Positions 1 through 8,945 of a stretch of DNA of 64,000 nucleotides are shown one piece after another (position 1 is the first letter of the stretch; every line of letters begins with the position of its first letter). Source of the DNA: Aliishimia sp963678085 (GTDB lineage: Bacteria; Pseudomonadota; Alphaproteobacteria; Rhodobacterales; Rhodobacteraceae); the NCBI GenBank assembly GCA_963678085.1, contig OY782680.1, forward strand, positions 3,286,001-3,350,000, written 5' to 3'. The position numbers were made by a program, and so were the translations under genes. The notes under the pieces are model-generated. The model worked only from the letters and a program-made list of their open reading frames with translations. It ran no database searches and was not told the DNA's origin.

Positions 1-253
1 CAGTTGGGGCAGCGGGCAAGTCAGCAAGATGTTTTCGCTCGCCTTTTCGATTGCTGCCCCCTTTGTCATCCTCTCGGTGATCTACAACCTGACGCTTGGG
101 GCAATTAACCGCGCCATGCCCCAGCTCATGGTCGCCTTTGTCGGCGCGCCGTTGATCACCGCGGGCGCGCTGGGGCTCTTTGCGCTCTCTGCCCCGTTGA
201 TGCTCGCCACCTGGGTTGAGGCTTTTTCCGCATTTTTGGAAAATCCAGGGTAG
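1..253 (+). CDS. fliR: Flagellar biosynthetic protein FliR, C-terminal fragment
   Basis: The reading frame is open from the left edge (frame starting at base 2) to the TAG at 251-253, so this is the 3' end of a longer gene. The last ~83 residues are hydrophobic, with two membrane segments and an internal stretch reading NLTLGAINRAMPQL, typical of the end of FliR, a membrane subunit of the flagellar type III export gate. The gene ends 3 bases before flhB, the usual fliR-flhB order, so the two are certainly co-transcribed. The true start lies outside the window. Confidence 0.85.
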   Translation, partial: SWGSGQVSKMFSLAFSIAAPFVILSVIYNLTLGAINRAMPQLMVAFVGAPLITAGALGLFALSAPLMLATWVEAFSAFLENPG

Positions 254-256
254 CGC

Positions 257-1345
257 ATGGCCGGTCAAGACGACGATACCGATAAGAGTTTTGAGCCGAC
301 GCCTCATAAGATCCAAGAGGCGCGGCGCAAAGGCGATGTTCCCAAATCCCAAGATCTCAACGCCACCGCCGCCTATCTGGGCCTGTTGATCGCGCTCTTG
401 CTCTCGGGCGGCACAACCTTGCCAGATGCGGGCACAGCGTTGATGGTGTTTCTGGATCAATCCGCGCAGATGGCCTTTGAGTTTTCTGACGGGGGCGGCG
501 CAAACGGGTTCAAGCTGGCCTTTTTCGAAGTTCTGCCATTCCTCGCCACGCTTTTTGGCCTGCCGATTTTGTTTGTCCTGCTCTCGGCCATCGGCCAACA
601 AAGTGTCACCTTTGCACCGGACAAAATCGCCCCAAAGCTCAGCCGCATCAACCCAATCAAGAATGCAGGGCAAAAATACGGTATCACCGGGCTGTTTGAA
701 TTTGCCAAAAGCACGACAAAACTGATCATTTTCGCAATCTGCCTCGCGCTGTTTATCAGCATTGATCTAGAGCGGATTATCTCAACCTCGATGCTTCAAT
801 CCCATCAAGCATTGATGTTCTTGGCCGATATCGGGATGCGGTTTTTGATGGTGGTCATTGCCGTGACGCTGGCGATTGGGGCGATTGATTTTATCTTTCA
901 AATCTTTGACCATCGCCGCAAGCTGCGCATGAGTCACAAAGAAATCAAGGACGAGGTCAAGCAAAACGAGGGCGATCCGCATCTCAAGCAAGAGCGCCAA
1001 GCGCGCGGGCGCGAAATCGCGCTAGAGCAGAATATCGCAGATGTTGCCACCGCCAGCGTGGTCATCACCAACCCGACCCATTACGCGGTGGCGCTGCAAT
1101 GGGATGGCACGCCGGGCACTGCGCCGATTTGTGTGTGCAAAGGCGTGGATGAGGTTGCCAAGGTCATTCGTGAAACCGCCGTGGAAAATGGCGTGCCGCT
1201 GCATGCAGATCCTCCCACGGCCCGCGCGCTCTATTCGACCACTCTGATAGGTGAGCAAATCCCGCCCGAGCTGTACCGCGCTGTGGCCACCGCCATCCGT
1301 TTTGCCGAAGCGATCCGGCAGAAAGTTAAAGCGCGGGTGTATTAG
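257..1345 (+). CDS. flhB: Flagellar biosynthesis protein FlhB (export-gate substrate-specificity switch)
   Basis: FlhB is the export-gate subunit that changes substrate preference from rod/hook to filament proteins after cleaving itself. The 362-residue length is normal. The N-terminus carries the family hallmark (K-x-x-EARRKGDVPKSQDLN near residues 18-35), followed by four hydrophobic segments and a cytoplasmic domain. The NPTH autocleavage motif is intact at residues 272-275, where cleavage occurs between N and P. ATG at 257 lies 3 bases after the fliR stop, so translation is probably coupled. The next gene starts on the base right after the flhB stop codon. Confidence 0.96.
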   Translation: MAGQDDDTDKSFEPTPHKIQEARRKGDVPKSQDLNATAAYLGLLIALLLSGGTTLPDAGTALMVFLDQSAQMAFEFSDGGGANGFKLAFFEVLPFLATLFGLPILFVLLSAIGQQSVTFAPDKIAPKLSRINPIKNAGQKYGITGLFEFAKSTTKLIIFAICLALFISIDLERIISTSMLQSHQALMFLADIGMRFLMVVIAVTLAIGAIDFIFQIFDHRRKLRMSHKEIKDEVKQNEGDPHLKQERQARGREIALEQNIADVATASVVITNPTHYAVALQWDGTPGTAPICVCKGVDEVAKVIRETAVENGVPLHADPPTARALYSTTLIGEQIPPELYRAVATAIRFAEAIRQKVKARVY

Positions 1346-1768
1346 ATGCGCATCAGCCTGGCAGATCTCAAGCAGCTTGAGCGGTTGCGTAGCCTCAAAT
1401 CCACCACGGCGCTGCAAAAGGAACAAGCCCGCGCCAATGAGCTGCGCGCAGAGATCGAAAAGATCAGGCAGCACCGCAAAAACGGCCATGCAGCGGATTT
1501 AGGATTGATGCCGATGCGCGCAATCCGGGGGGACGTTCTTTGGCAGGCTTGGCTAGATCGCACCCAAAGCGAGCTGAATCTGGAACTGGCCAAATCCCTG
1601 GCACAGATCGAGTTCCTCTCGCAGCGCGCCCGCAAAGACATCGGCAGGCGCGAGGCGGCAGCGGAGCTGAACACACAGATCACCGCTGCGCAAAGCGAAA
1701 AAAAGGCCAAAAAGAGCCAGATCAATCAGCTCGAACTTGGCGTGCTGTGGCGCGCGAAGACGTCCTAG
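1346..1768 (+). CDS. FliJ-like small coiled-coil protein of the flagellar operon
   Basis: A 140-residue, highly charged, nearly all-helical protein (runs such as LERLRSLKSTTALQKEQARANELRAEIEKI, shown here only in part: KEQARANELRAEI at ~25-37) with coiled-coil heptads at both ends. It has no signal peptide or membrane segment. Its size, helical character and place directly after flhB (ATG follows the flhB TAG with no gap) suggest a FliJ-type export chaperone or ATPase-stalk protein. That is inference: I see no diagnostic FliJ motif. It is the last gene of the flagellar operon here; a hairpin overlaps its stop codon. Confidence 0.6.
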   Translation: MRISLADLKQLERLRSLKSTTALQKEQARANELRAEIEKIRQHRKNGHAADLGLMPMRAIRGDVLWQAWLDRTQSELNLELAKSLAQIEFLSQRARKDIGRREAAAELNTQITAAQSEKKAKKSQINQLELGVLWRAKTS

Positions 1769-1811
1769 CCCTCTGCTTCGCGCATTCTGACGAACAAATC
1801 AGAGGACTAGG
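1764..1811 (+). terminator. Inverted repeat at the end of the flagellar operon (candidate terminator)
   Basis: CCTAGCCCTCTG (1764-1775) pairs with CAGAGGACTAGG (1800-1811), with a single G-T wobble, around a 24-base loop. It overlaps the stop codon of the preceding gene and lies between convergent operons. There is no clear T tract, so it may stop or stabilise transcripts from either side. Moderate support only. Confidence 0.4.
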
Positions 1812-1871
1812 CACTTGTTTATCCATCAACTTTCCTCGCAAATTTCGTCGCAATTTGCTTGGGTCGATGGA

Positions 1872-2897
1872 CTAGCCCACCATGCCGATGATCTCATAGG
1901 TGCGCTTGAGGATTGGCGCGGTAATTGCGCGGGCTTGGGTTGCGCCGTGGTTCAAGATCCGGTCAATCTCGGCAGGGTCATTCATCAGCCGGGACATTTC
2001 CGACGAGATCGGGGCCAATTTCTCCACCGCCAGCTCTGCCAGCATCGGTTTAAATTCGCCAAATTGCTTGCCACCGACGTCACCCAGAACGGCCTCAACA
2101 GAACGATCAGACAGCTCCGCATAGATATTAACAAGGTTGCGCGCCTCGGGACGATCCGCGAGCCCCGCTTCCTCGGATGGCAGCGCGTCAGGGTCGGTCT
2201 TGGCCTTGCGGATTTTCTTGGCGATCGCATCCGCATCATCGGTCAGGTTAATGCGCGAGGCGTCCGAGGGATCAGATTTCGACATCTTTTTCGAGCCATC
2301 ACGCAAGGACATTACGCGCGTCGCCGCCCCTTCGATCACTGGCTCAACCACAGGAAAAAACTCCACCCCGTAATCATGGTTGAACTTAATCGCGATATCG
2401 CGGGTCAACTCAAGATGCTGCTTTTGATCTTCACCCACCGGCACATGGGTGGCGTGATACACCAAAATATCCGCCGCCATCAAAGCCGGATAAGCAAACA
2501 GGCCCAGCGAGACATTCTGCGTATTCTTGCCCGCCTTATCCTTGAACTGCGTCATGCGCTGCATCCAGCCCATGCGCGCGATACAGTTGAAAATCCAGGC
2601 CAGTTGCGCATGTTCGGGCACTTGGCTTTGATTGATCAAAATGGACTTTTCCGGCGTGAGCCCCGAGGCAATGAACCCCGCTGCCAGCTCTCGCGTGTTA
2701 TGGGCCAGCTCTTTGGGATCCAGCAGCTTGGCCGTGATCGCATGCAGATCGACCATGCAATAGACCGTCTCAAAAGAGCCCTCATTTTGCATATCCACAA
2801 AGCGCTTGATCGCTCCCAGATAATTGCCAAGCGTCAGCCCGCCCGAGGGTTGAATGCCGGAAAAAACACGGGGGGCAAATTGGGGCTCGGACATCAT
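1872..2897 (-). CDS. trpS: Tryptophanyl-tRNA synthetase
   Basis: Charges tRNA-Trp with tryptophan in the cytoplasm. A 341-residue class I synthetase of normal length. The HIGH-equivalent is in SGIQPSGGLTLGNYLGA (residues 13-29) and KMSKS follows after RDGSK (~residue 205). GGAGA lies just upstream of the start, where two ATG codons (2897 and 2894) are adjacent; the first is used here. It is divergent from the rhomboid-like gene across 74 bases that must contain both promoters. Confidence 0.97.
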   Translation of the reverse strand: MMSEPQFAPRVFSGIQPSGGLTLGNYLGAIKRFVDMQNEGSFETVYCMVDLHAITAKLLDPKELAHNTRELAAGFIASGLTPEKSILINQSQVPEHAQLAWIFNCIARMGWMQRMTQFKDKAGKNTQNVSLGLFAYPALMAADILVYHATHVPVGEDQKQHLELTRDIAIKFNHDYGVEFFPVVEPVIEGAATRVMSLRDGSKKMSKSDPSDASRINLTDDADAIAKKIRKAKTDPDALPSEEAGLADRPEARNLVNIYAELSDRSVEAVLGDVGGKQFGEFKPMLAELAVEKLAPISSEMSRLMNDPAEIDRILNHGATQARAITAPILKRTYEIIGMVG

Positions 2898-2971
2898 GAG
2901 TTCTCCGGGGATAAGGCGCTGGTGCTTGATGCGCGCATGGCTTACTTGGGCAGCAACGGAGGGTCAAGCAG

Positions 2972-3673
2972 ATGCAAGACAATGATCAGACGCGCGGGCA
3001 CGATCCCAGCCCAGTAAACCCTTTGCCCGTTCCAGTCGTTGTGCTGGCCATGATTTTCTTTGGCATTGAGCTGGTGTTGCAGCTAGGCGCTGAGGGGCTC
3101 ATTGGCGGGCCACACGCGATTGGCTGGCGGGTTGAGCTTTTGAACCAATACGGGTTTTTCCCAGAGGTTTTGCAACAAATGATCCAGCGCGGCGAGTTCC
3201 CGGCCCAGCATATGTTGCGTTTTGTGAGCTTTCCTTTCGTGCATATCAGCTTTTATCACATGGTCTTTGCCGTGGCGCTTTTACTGGCGATGGGGAAATT
3301 TGTCGGCGATATCACCGGGCCGATCTCGGTGATGCTGGTCTATTTCCTGAGCGGCGCGATAGGCGTTGCGCTGCATACATTTATCCCCGGTGTTGACGGG
3401 CCGGTTTTTGGCGGTTTGCCTGGGGCCTATGGGCTGATCGGTGCCTTTACCTTTGTCAAATGGGTCAGTGCCAAATTCACCGGGCAGCCACAATTGCCGG
3501 CTTTTCGGCTGATTGGCGTACTCGCGGCCATTCAGATTATCTTTGCCATCACCTTCCCCGGCGGTATGGATTTCGTAGCGGATCTCAGCGCGGCTCTGGT
3601 GGGTTTTCTTATCGCCCCGCTTTTGTTCCCTGTGCTGCGCCAGCGCATACTCGCCTATTTTCGGGGGCGCTAA
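2972..3673 (+). CDS. Rhomboid-family membrane protein, predicted catalytically inactive
   Basis: A 233-residue polytopic membrane protein with the rhomboid fold signature: HISFYH (91-96) in the second core helix, GGLPGAYGLIGA (~147-158) where intramembrane proteases carry GxSG, and a final core helix VADLSAALVGFLIA. Compared with E. coli GlpG, the oxyanion Asn154 position is Ala100, the nucleophile Ser201 is Pro150 and the catalytic His254 is Asp204. The protein therefore keeps the rhomboid scaffold but lacks the catalytic dyad. ATG 2972 has GGAGGG 8 bases upstream. Its stop codon overlaps the stop of the convergent murJ gene. A role as a membrane chaperone or pseudoprotease is inference. Confidence 0.8.
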   Translation: MQDNDQTRGHDPSPVNPLPVPVVVLAMIFFGIELVLQLGAEGLIGGPHAIGWRVELLNQYGFFPEVLQQMIQRGEFPAQHMLRFVSFPFVHISFYHMVFAVALLLAMGKFVGDITGPISVMLVYFLSGAIGVALHTFIPGVDGPVFGGLPGAYGLIGAFTFVKWVSAKFTGQPQLPAFRLIGVLAAIQIIFAITFPGGMDFVADLSAALVGFLIAPLLFPVLRQRILAYFRGR

Positions 3674-5220
3674 CGCTTTAGCATGGCCTTTAGCTCAGCC
3701 GGTTTAAAGGCCCCGAAAGCGGCAGCGAACCCCGCATAGCTTGCCAGTCCAAACAGCACGAGCGCAGTCAGTGCCAGATAACGCCAACCATCCATGGAAA
3801 GCGCGGGCATAAGCAAATGTTGCGCACCGAAAAGCGCGCCGCCCATGGCAAACGAGGCCAGCACAATCCGCCAGATCCGCTGCCAAGCCCGAGCGTCAAG
3901 CCGCGCCATTTCTCCCATCGGCCGTGCCCCGCGCGCCAATTGCCAGACCATCAGCCAGCTTGCCGCCGTGGTCGCAAGCGCAGGGCCGATCCAGCCAAGC
4001 GTCTCGCCCAGCATGAGCGCCAAGCCAATGGCGAGCACCGCATTCACGACCATCGCCACAAGCGCGTAGCGGAACGGGGATTTGGTGTCTTCTCGTGCGA
4101 AATAAAGCGGTTGCAGGATTTTTTGCAGCACGAAAGCAGGCAGGCCAAAGCCATAAATCGCAACCGCAATAGCGACGGACACACTATCGTTGGCCGTAAA
4201 AGCGCCCCGCTCAAACATCACCGAAACCAGCGGCAAGGGGATCACCACCAGCGCGATTGAGGCAGGCAGAGTCAGGGCCAAGGAAACTTCGGTTGCCCGT
4301 GAAAGCGCCGCACGCGAGCCCGCCGCATCGCCCGCGCCCAGTTTGCGCGACAGGGTTGGCAGCAGAACGACACCCACAGCGATCCCGACCACTCCAAGCG
4401 GGAGCTGGTAGAGACGATCCGCCGTGTAAAGCCAAGCGACCGCGCGATCAAAACCCGAGGCGACCTGTTGCCCGACCAGCAAATTCACCTGCACCACCCC
4501 GCCTGAAAGCGCGGCAGGCACCGCCAACACAAAGAGCCGCCGCATCTCAGGGGTCAGCTTGGGCAGGCGCAATCGCAAGGCAAACCCGGCGCGCGCCGCC
4601 GCAATCCAGACCAGGGCAAGCTGCGCGATGCCTGCAATAGGGATCATCCAGATGAGCGCGCGGGCGATGTCCCCTCCGATCAGCGCCGCGCCAAGCATGG
4701 CAGCAACGAGCAGCACATTCAGCAGAACCGGAGCGGCGGCGGCAGCGGCAAAGCGGCCCAAGGCATTCAGCACCCCGGATAAGAGCGCGGCCAGCGAAAT
4801 AAACAGAATATAGGGAAAGGCGATGCGGCCAAATTCAACCGAAAGCGCAAATTGCTCTTGCCCCGCAAACCCTGCCGCGATGCCATAAATCAGCCAAGGC
4901 ATGAGGGCCATAGCAATCAATGTCAGCGCGATCAGGACCGTGGCGAGCACCGCCATTGCCTCTTCCGCAAAGGCCTTGGCATCACTGCCCTCCTCCAGCT
5001 TTTTGGAAAAGAGCGGAATGAAGGCCATGTTAAACGCGCCCTCCGCAAAGAAGCGGCGGAACATATTGGGCAGGCGAAAGGCCACCACATAGGCTTCATA
5101 AAGCGGGCCGGTGCCCAGATAGGCGGTAATCAGGATATCACGGGCAAAGCCAAGAATACGGCTCGCCAGGGTCCAAAACCCCACCGTGAAAAAGCCCGAG
5201 ATCATGCGAATGGGTTTCAT
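3670..5220 (-). CDS. murJ: Lipid II flippase MurJ
   Basis: Moves lipid-linked peptidoglycan precursor across the inner membrane. The 516-residue protein is highly hydrophobic with about 14 transmembrane segments, the normal MurJ (MviN) size and layout. The N-terminus reads SGFFTVGFWTLASRILGFARD, and the conserved FFAEGAFNMAFIPLFS region follows at ~57-72. It is convergent with the rhomboid-like gene (stop codons overlap). Confidence 0.96.
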   Translation of the reverse strand: MKPIRMISGFFTVGFWTLASRILGFARDILITAYLGTGPLYEAYVVAFRLPNMFRRFFAEGAFNMAFIPLFSKKLEEGSDAKAFAEEAMAVLATVLIALTLIAMALMPWLIYGIAAGFAGQEQFALSVEFGRIAFPYILFISLAALLSGVLNALGRFAAAAAAPVLLNVLLVAAMLGAALIGGDIARALIWMIPIAGIAQLALVWIAAARAGFALRLRLPKLTPEMRRLFVLAVPAALSGGVVQVNLLVGQQVASGFDRAVAWLYTADRLYQLPLGVVGIAVGVVLLPTLSRKLGAGDAAGSRAALSRATEVSLALTLPASIALVVIPLPLVSVMFERGAFTANDSVSVAIAVAIYGFGLPAFVLQKILQPLYFAREDTKSPFRYALVAMVVNAVLAIGLALMLGETLGWIGPALATTAASWLMVWQLARGARPMGEMARLDARAWQRIWRIVLASFAMGGALFGAQHLLMPALSMDGWRYLALTALVLFGLASYAGFAAAFGAFKPAELKAMLKR

Positions 5221-5287
5221 GGGCCGCGTTTAGGGCCTGGGACGGCAAATGCCAAGGGCATCGCCGCCCGATGTGGCTCAGGCGATC

Positions 5288-7504
5288 TTACAAGAGTAGA
5301 TCGCTACTATCAAATTGCGCCAAAGACATGTCGTCGAGATACAAAGCATCACCGCCGCCAAAGTCGATGCGCAAAGCGCTCCCCGTATCGGTGGCCATCG
5401 CGGCTACATCCATAAAGCTGGCAAATCCAAAGAAGGTGAGGTCAATCAGGTCGATCCCATCCTCAAAGTCACGGATCCGGTCAAAACCACCCGTACCATT
5501 GTCAAAGAAATCAAAGACAAACACGTCTTCATGCCCGTCTGATGTTGCTCCGCCAGAGCCGCCAAAGAGCACATCATCGCCAGACCCGCCAACAAGCGTA
5601 TCTCTGCCGTTATTGCCGATCACATAATCATCGCCAGCGCCGCCTGAAACCATGTCGTGAGAGCCACCGCCCCTTAGGTCGTCGGCCCCATCTCCCCCGA
5701 ACAATACATCATTGCCGATATTCCCGCGCAGCCGGTCGTCGCCAGCGCCGCCGCTGATAAGGTCAGCGTCGCGACCGCCATAGATATAATCTATACCGTC
5801 ACCGCCGTTGATCATGTCATCGCCAGCTAATCCGACGATTGTGTCACTGCCAGCGCCGCCAAAGATTTGATCCATATCTGCACCGGCGATGATCCGATCG
5901 TTACCATCATCCCCCGCTATCGTATCGTTGCCGCCCTTACCTTTGAGGACATCATTGCCTGCGCCGCCGCTGATCTCATTGGCGGCGCTGCCTCCAACGA
6001 TGCGGTCATTGAAATTCGTGCCACGCACATTCTCAAAGCCGTTGATCGCTTCTCGTCCTTGCGCGCCGCGGAATTGGCCCCATTCCAGGTAGACACCAAC
6101 GCCCACGCTTTCATTGCTGGTATCAAGCCAATCCACGCCAGATCCTGCATCCAAGAGATCACGCCCATCGCCGCTAAAGATCGTATCATCCCCATCGCCG
6201 CCTAGGATCGTGTCATTGCCAGCCCCGGCATCCATCACGTCAGCTTCGGCTGTTCCGCTCAGCCGATCATCCCCATCACTTGGCGTGGTCGACGCGATGC
6301 CCGCAGCGTTGAGAACCTGCTGCAGAGTATATGTGCCATCGGTAAAGCGAATCTCTTCGACATTGTTCAGCTGCGCGTCGAGCACCCCACGAAAGGCGGA
6401 TTCTATGACAAAGGCATCGGCCGTTCCCGAAACCGTGTGCTGATTGAGGAACTGGTTCAGGGTTAGGCCACGTTCCAGGGTCTCTCGGATTGGGCGAATA
6501 TAAAAGGTGCGATCAAGTTGCAGCTGGTCAATCCCATCACCCCCGTTAAACGTGACAAAACTATCCCCGCCATCATGGCGAAATATGTTGTCAAAGCCAT
6601 TGCCTTCGACATGGACTTCATCAAAATTATTGCCGCGCACCGCTTCGATGTCACTGCCAGAGAGCGTGTTTATGATTGTTGCCGGATCCATGAGATCACT
6701 GCGCACGGTGACAGTCAGCTCACTCTCGCCGCCGGCTGCGAAATCGACATAAAGATCATTGCCATCCGTGCCTGACAGCGCCAGGGTGTCTTGCCCGACC
6801 CCGCCGTCAAGCGTTGCGTTGATCCCTCTGGTCAGCAGCCAATCATCGCCTTCGCCGCCATCGACCACTGCACCCTCAGCTTCGGTATAAAAATCATCAT
6901 CCCCTGCGCCCAGATCAATTTCAGTCAGCGCCGAGGCCCCGGAATACGAACCTGCCCCCCCATTGACCGTGTCATTCTCGGTGATCGTCACATTTGGCAG
7001 CGTATCGAGAGAGATGGTTTGACCAGGACCAAAAACATCGTCTGGCGAGATATTTGCATAGGTCGGTGCTTGGTTGGAAAATGCCAGGTAGTCGGCTGCG
7101 GTGTTCAGGGGGGGCAGTGGATCCCCGCCAAGCTGAAACCGAAGACTAAAACTTTCTGCATAATCGCTGTCGGAGTCGGTATTTTCGCCGACCATCGCCA
7201 TCAGAAATTGGCCGACGCGCTGGGTGCCATTGTCATCCCAAGTCAAGTCCATGACAAAAAAGCTCGTGACCTCAAAAGCCACACCGCCCCAATGCTGGTC
7301 TGTATCAAATGACACCGAATAGATATCTGTGGCATCGAAAATAGTGGGGTTAATGTCAAAGCCTAAATCCATAGGAATGGAATAGGTGAGCGTCGACACG
7401 CCGGGGGCCATAACAAAACTGATATTGGCGGGCCGTACAACGACTTCGCCGCGGCCGTCGGCTCCGGTATCAATATAATTTCCAGTAAGCGTGTAGGTCG
7501 TCAT
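5288..7504 (-). CDS. RTX-type calcium-binding secreted protein
   Basis: About 738 residues, acidic and rich in Gly, Asp and Asn. From ~residue 415 to ~670 it holds many nonapeptide repeats of the GGxGxDxLx type (GGAGNDVLKG, GGDGADDLRG, GGAGDDYVIG, GGSGDDVLFG), the calcium-binding beta-roll of RTX proteins. The last ~60 residues (DRIRDFEDGIDLIDLTFFGF, then DFGGGDALYLDD) resemble the C-terminal secretion region of serralysin-like type I substrates. There is no N-terminal signal peptide and no HEXXH protease motif; the first ~400 residues match nothing I recognise. ATG 7504 is chosen because GGAG sits 6 bases upstream; a GTG at 7516 is the alternative. No transporter genes adjoin it. Confidence 0.85.
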   Translation of the reverse strand: MTTYTLTGNYIDTGADGRGEVVVRPANISFVMAPGVSTLTYSIPMDLGFDINPTIFDATDIYSVSFDTDQHWGGVAFEVTSFFVMDLTWDDNGTQRVGQFLMAMVGENTDSDSDYAESFSLRFQLGGDPLPPLNTAADYLAFSNQAPTYANISPDDVFGPGQTISLDTLPNVTITENDTVNGGAGSYSGASALTEIDLGAGDDDFYTEAEGAVVDGGEGDDWLLTRGINATLDGGVGQDTLALSGTDGNDLYVDFAAGGESELTVTVRSDLMDPATIINTLSGSDIEAVRGNNFDEVHVEGNGFDNIFRHDGGDSFVTFNGGDGIDQLQLDRTFYIRPIRETLERGLTLNQFLNQHTVSGTADAFVIESAFRGVLDAQLNNVEEIRFTDGTYTLQQVLNAAGIASTTPSDGDDRLSGTAEADVMDAGAGNDTILGGDGDDTIFSGDGRDLLDAGSGVDWLDTSNESVGVGVYLEWGQFRGAQGREAINGFENVRGTNFNDRIVGGSAANEISGGAGNDVLKGKGGNDTIAGDDGNDRIIAGADMDQIFGGAGSDTIVGLAGDDMINGGDGIDYIYGGRDADLISGGAGDDRLRGNIGNDVLFGGDGADDLRGGGSHDMVSGGAGDDYVIGNNGRDTLVGGSGDDVLFGGSGGATSDGHEDVFVFDFFDNGTGGFDRIRDFEDGIDLIDLTFFGFASFMDVAAMATDTGSALRIDFGGGDALYLDDMSLAQFDSSDLLL

Positions 7505-7610
7505 AATCTTCTCCACTCGTACGGTACAAACAACGCTTTGACACAGGCGCTTAGGTCACAACACCTTGGGAACGGTAGTTGTTTGCCGGTCGGGGGAGAA
7601 GAAAATTCTT

Positions 7611-7637
7611 GTTAAAATTGTATAATTGACAATTAAC
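7611..7637. promoter_or_regulatory. AT-rich dyad between the RTX gene and paaK (candidate operator)
   Basis: AATTGT (7616-7621) and ACAATT (7629-7634) form an inverted repeat with a 7-base spacer, flanked by GTTAA (7611) and TTAAC (to 7637). It is much AT-richer than its surroundings and lies ~110 bases upstream of the RTX start and just past the paaK stop. Most likely a promoter or repressor site for the RTX gene; the binding factor is unknown. Confidence 0.4.
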
Positions 7638-7646
7638 GCGAGCGCT

Positions 7647-8945
7647 CTACTTGGGCCGCTTATCGACGATCCGCACCGCCTTGCCCTCAGAGCGCGCCAC
7701 GCCGCCAACAGGGCGGATATCGACCACAACGCTCACCCCGATAGACTGCTTAATCAACGCCTTAAGCGCCGCGCCCGCCGCCCCCGCATTCACCGAAGCA
7801 TCTGCCTGCTCGCACAGAACAGTCATTTGGTCCATGCGGTCCGGCTTGGTTAATTCAACCTGGAAATGCGGCGCGAGCCCAGGCACTTGCATTAAGCATT
7901 CTTCGATCTGGGTTGGGAACACATTCACCCCGCGCAGAATCATCATATCGTCAGAGCGCCCGGTGACTTTTTCCATCCGCCGCATGGAGCGCGCTGTGCC
8001 GGGCAAGAGCCGCGTTAAATCACGGGTGCGGTAGCGAATGATCGGGAAAGCCTCTTTGGTCAAGGAGGTAAAGACCAGCTCGCCCAGCTCGCCATCGGGC
8101 AGCACTTCGCCGGTTTCCGGGTCAATGATCTCGGGGTAGAAATGATCTTCCCAAATATGCAGACCATCCTTGGTCTCAACACATTCCTGACTGACGCCCG
8201 GCCCCATGATTTCCGAAAGCCCATAAATATCAACCGCATGCATATCAAAGGCCTGCTCGATCTCAACGCGCATCGCGTTGGTCCAAGGCTCAGCTCCGAA
8301 AATCCCAACCTCTAGCTTGGTGCTGCGCGGATCAATCCCTTGGGCATTGAATTCATCCAAGATCGAGAGCGCATAAGAGGGCGTGACCGTCATCCCCTTA
8401 GCGCCAAAATCCGTGATCAGGCGCACTTGGCGCGGGGTCATGCCACCGGAGATTGGCACCGTCGTCAGCCCCAGCTTATCCGCGCCCAGGTGAATCCCGA
8501 GCCCGCCGGTAAAGAGCCCATAGCCATAGGCATTATGCAACAAATCCCCAGGCCGTAGCCCCGCCGCACGCAGCGAACGCGCCACAACGCTGCCCCAGGT
8601 CTCAAGGTCATTCTTGGTATATCCCACCACCGTCGGCTGGCCCGTTGTACCCGAAGAGCCATGTATCCGCGCCACTTGGCTTTGCGGCACCGCAAACATG
8701 CCAAAGGGGTAATTGTCGCGCAAATCTTGCTTTACCGTGAACGGGAATTTGCTCAGATCCTCAAGCGTGTTCAAATCACTCGGATGCACCCCGGCGCCGT
8801 CAAAACTTGCCTTATAATGCGGCACATTTTCATACGCATGGGCCAAAGACCATTTCATCCGCTCCAGTTGCAGCGCGGCGATTTCATCCCGAGAAGCGAT
8901 CTCAATCGCGTCCAAACTCTCTTTTGCAGGGGTGAGATCTTTCAT
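7647..8945 (-). CDS. paaK: Phenylacetate-CoA ligase
   Basis: Activates phenylacetate with ATP and CoA, the entry step of the aerobic phenylacetyl-CoA pathway. A 432-residue ANL-family enzyme of normal PaaK length. The phosphate-binding loop is intact at RIHGSSGTTGQPTVVGYT (SSGTTG at ~97-102). Further motifs are YGLSEIMGPG, PIIRYRTRDLTRL and GRSDDMMILRGVNVFPTQIE (hinge). It overlaps the paaI stop by 4 bases (ATGA), so the two form an operon with paaI first. The rest of the paa pathway is not in this window. Confidence 0.95.
   Translation of the reverse strand: MKDLTPAKESLDAIEIASRDEIAALQLERMKWSLAHAYENVPHYKASFDGAGVHPSDLNTLEDLSKFPFTVKQDLRDNYPFGMFAVPQSQVARIHGSSGTTGQPTVVGYTKNDLETWGSVVARSLRAAGLRPGDLLHNAYGYGLFTGGLGIHLGADKLGLTTVPISGGMTPRQVRLITDFGAKGMTVTPSYALSILDEFNAQGIDPRSTKLEVGIFGAEPWTNAMRVEIEQAFDMHAVDIYGLSEIMGPGVSQECVETKDGLHIWEDHFYPEIIDPETGEVLPDGELGELVFTSLTKEAFPIIRYRTRDLTRLLPGTARSMRRMEKVTGRSDDMMILRGVNVFPTQIEECLMQVPGLAPHFQVELTKPDRMDQMTVLCEQADASVNAGAAGAALKALIKQSIGVSVVVDIRPVGGVARSEGKAVRIVDKRPK

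Noticed and set aside
1815..3017. A 400-residue open frame opposite trpS
   Set aside because: It reads through the antisense of trpS, has no recognisable domain, and overlaps the divergent promoter region.
5315..7312. Long open frames on the plus strand across the RTX gene
   Set aside because: They are antisense shadows created by the repetitive GGxGxD codons and show no domain, start signal or family likeness.
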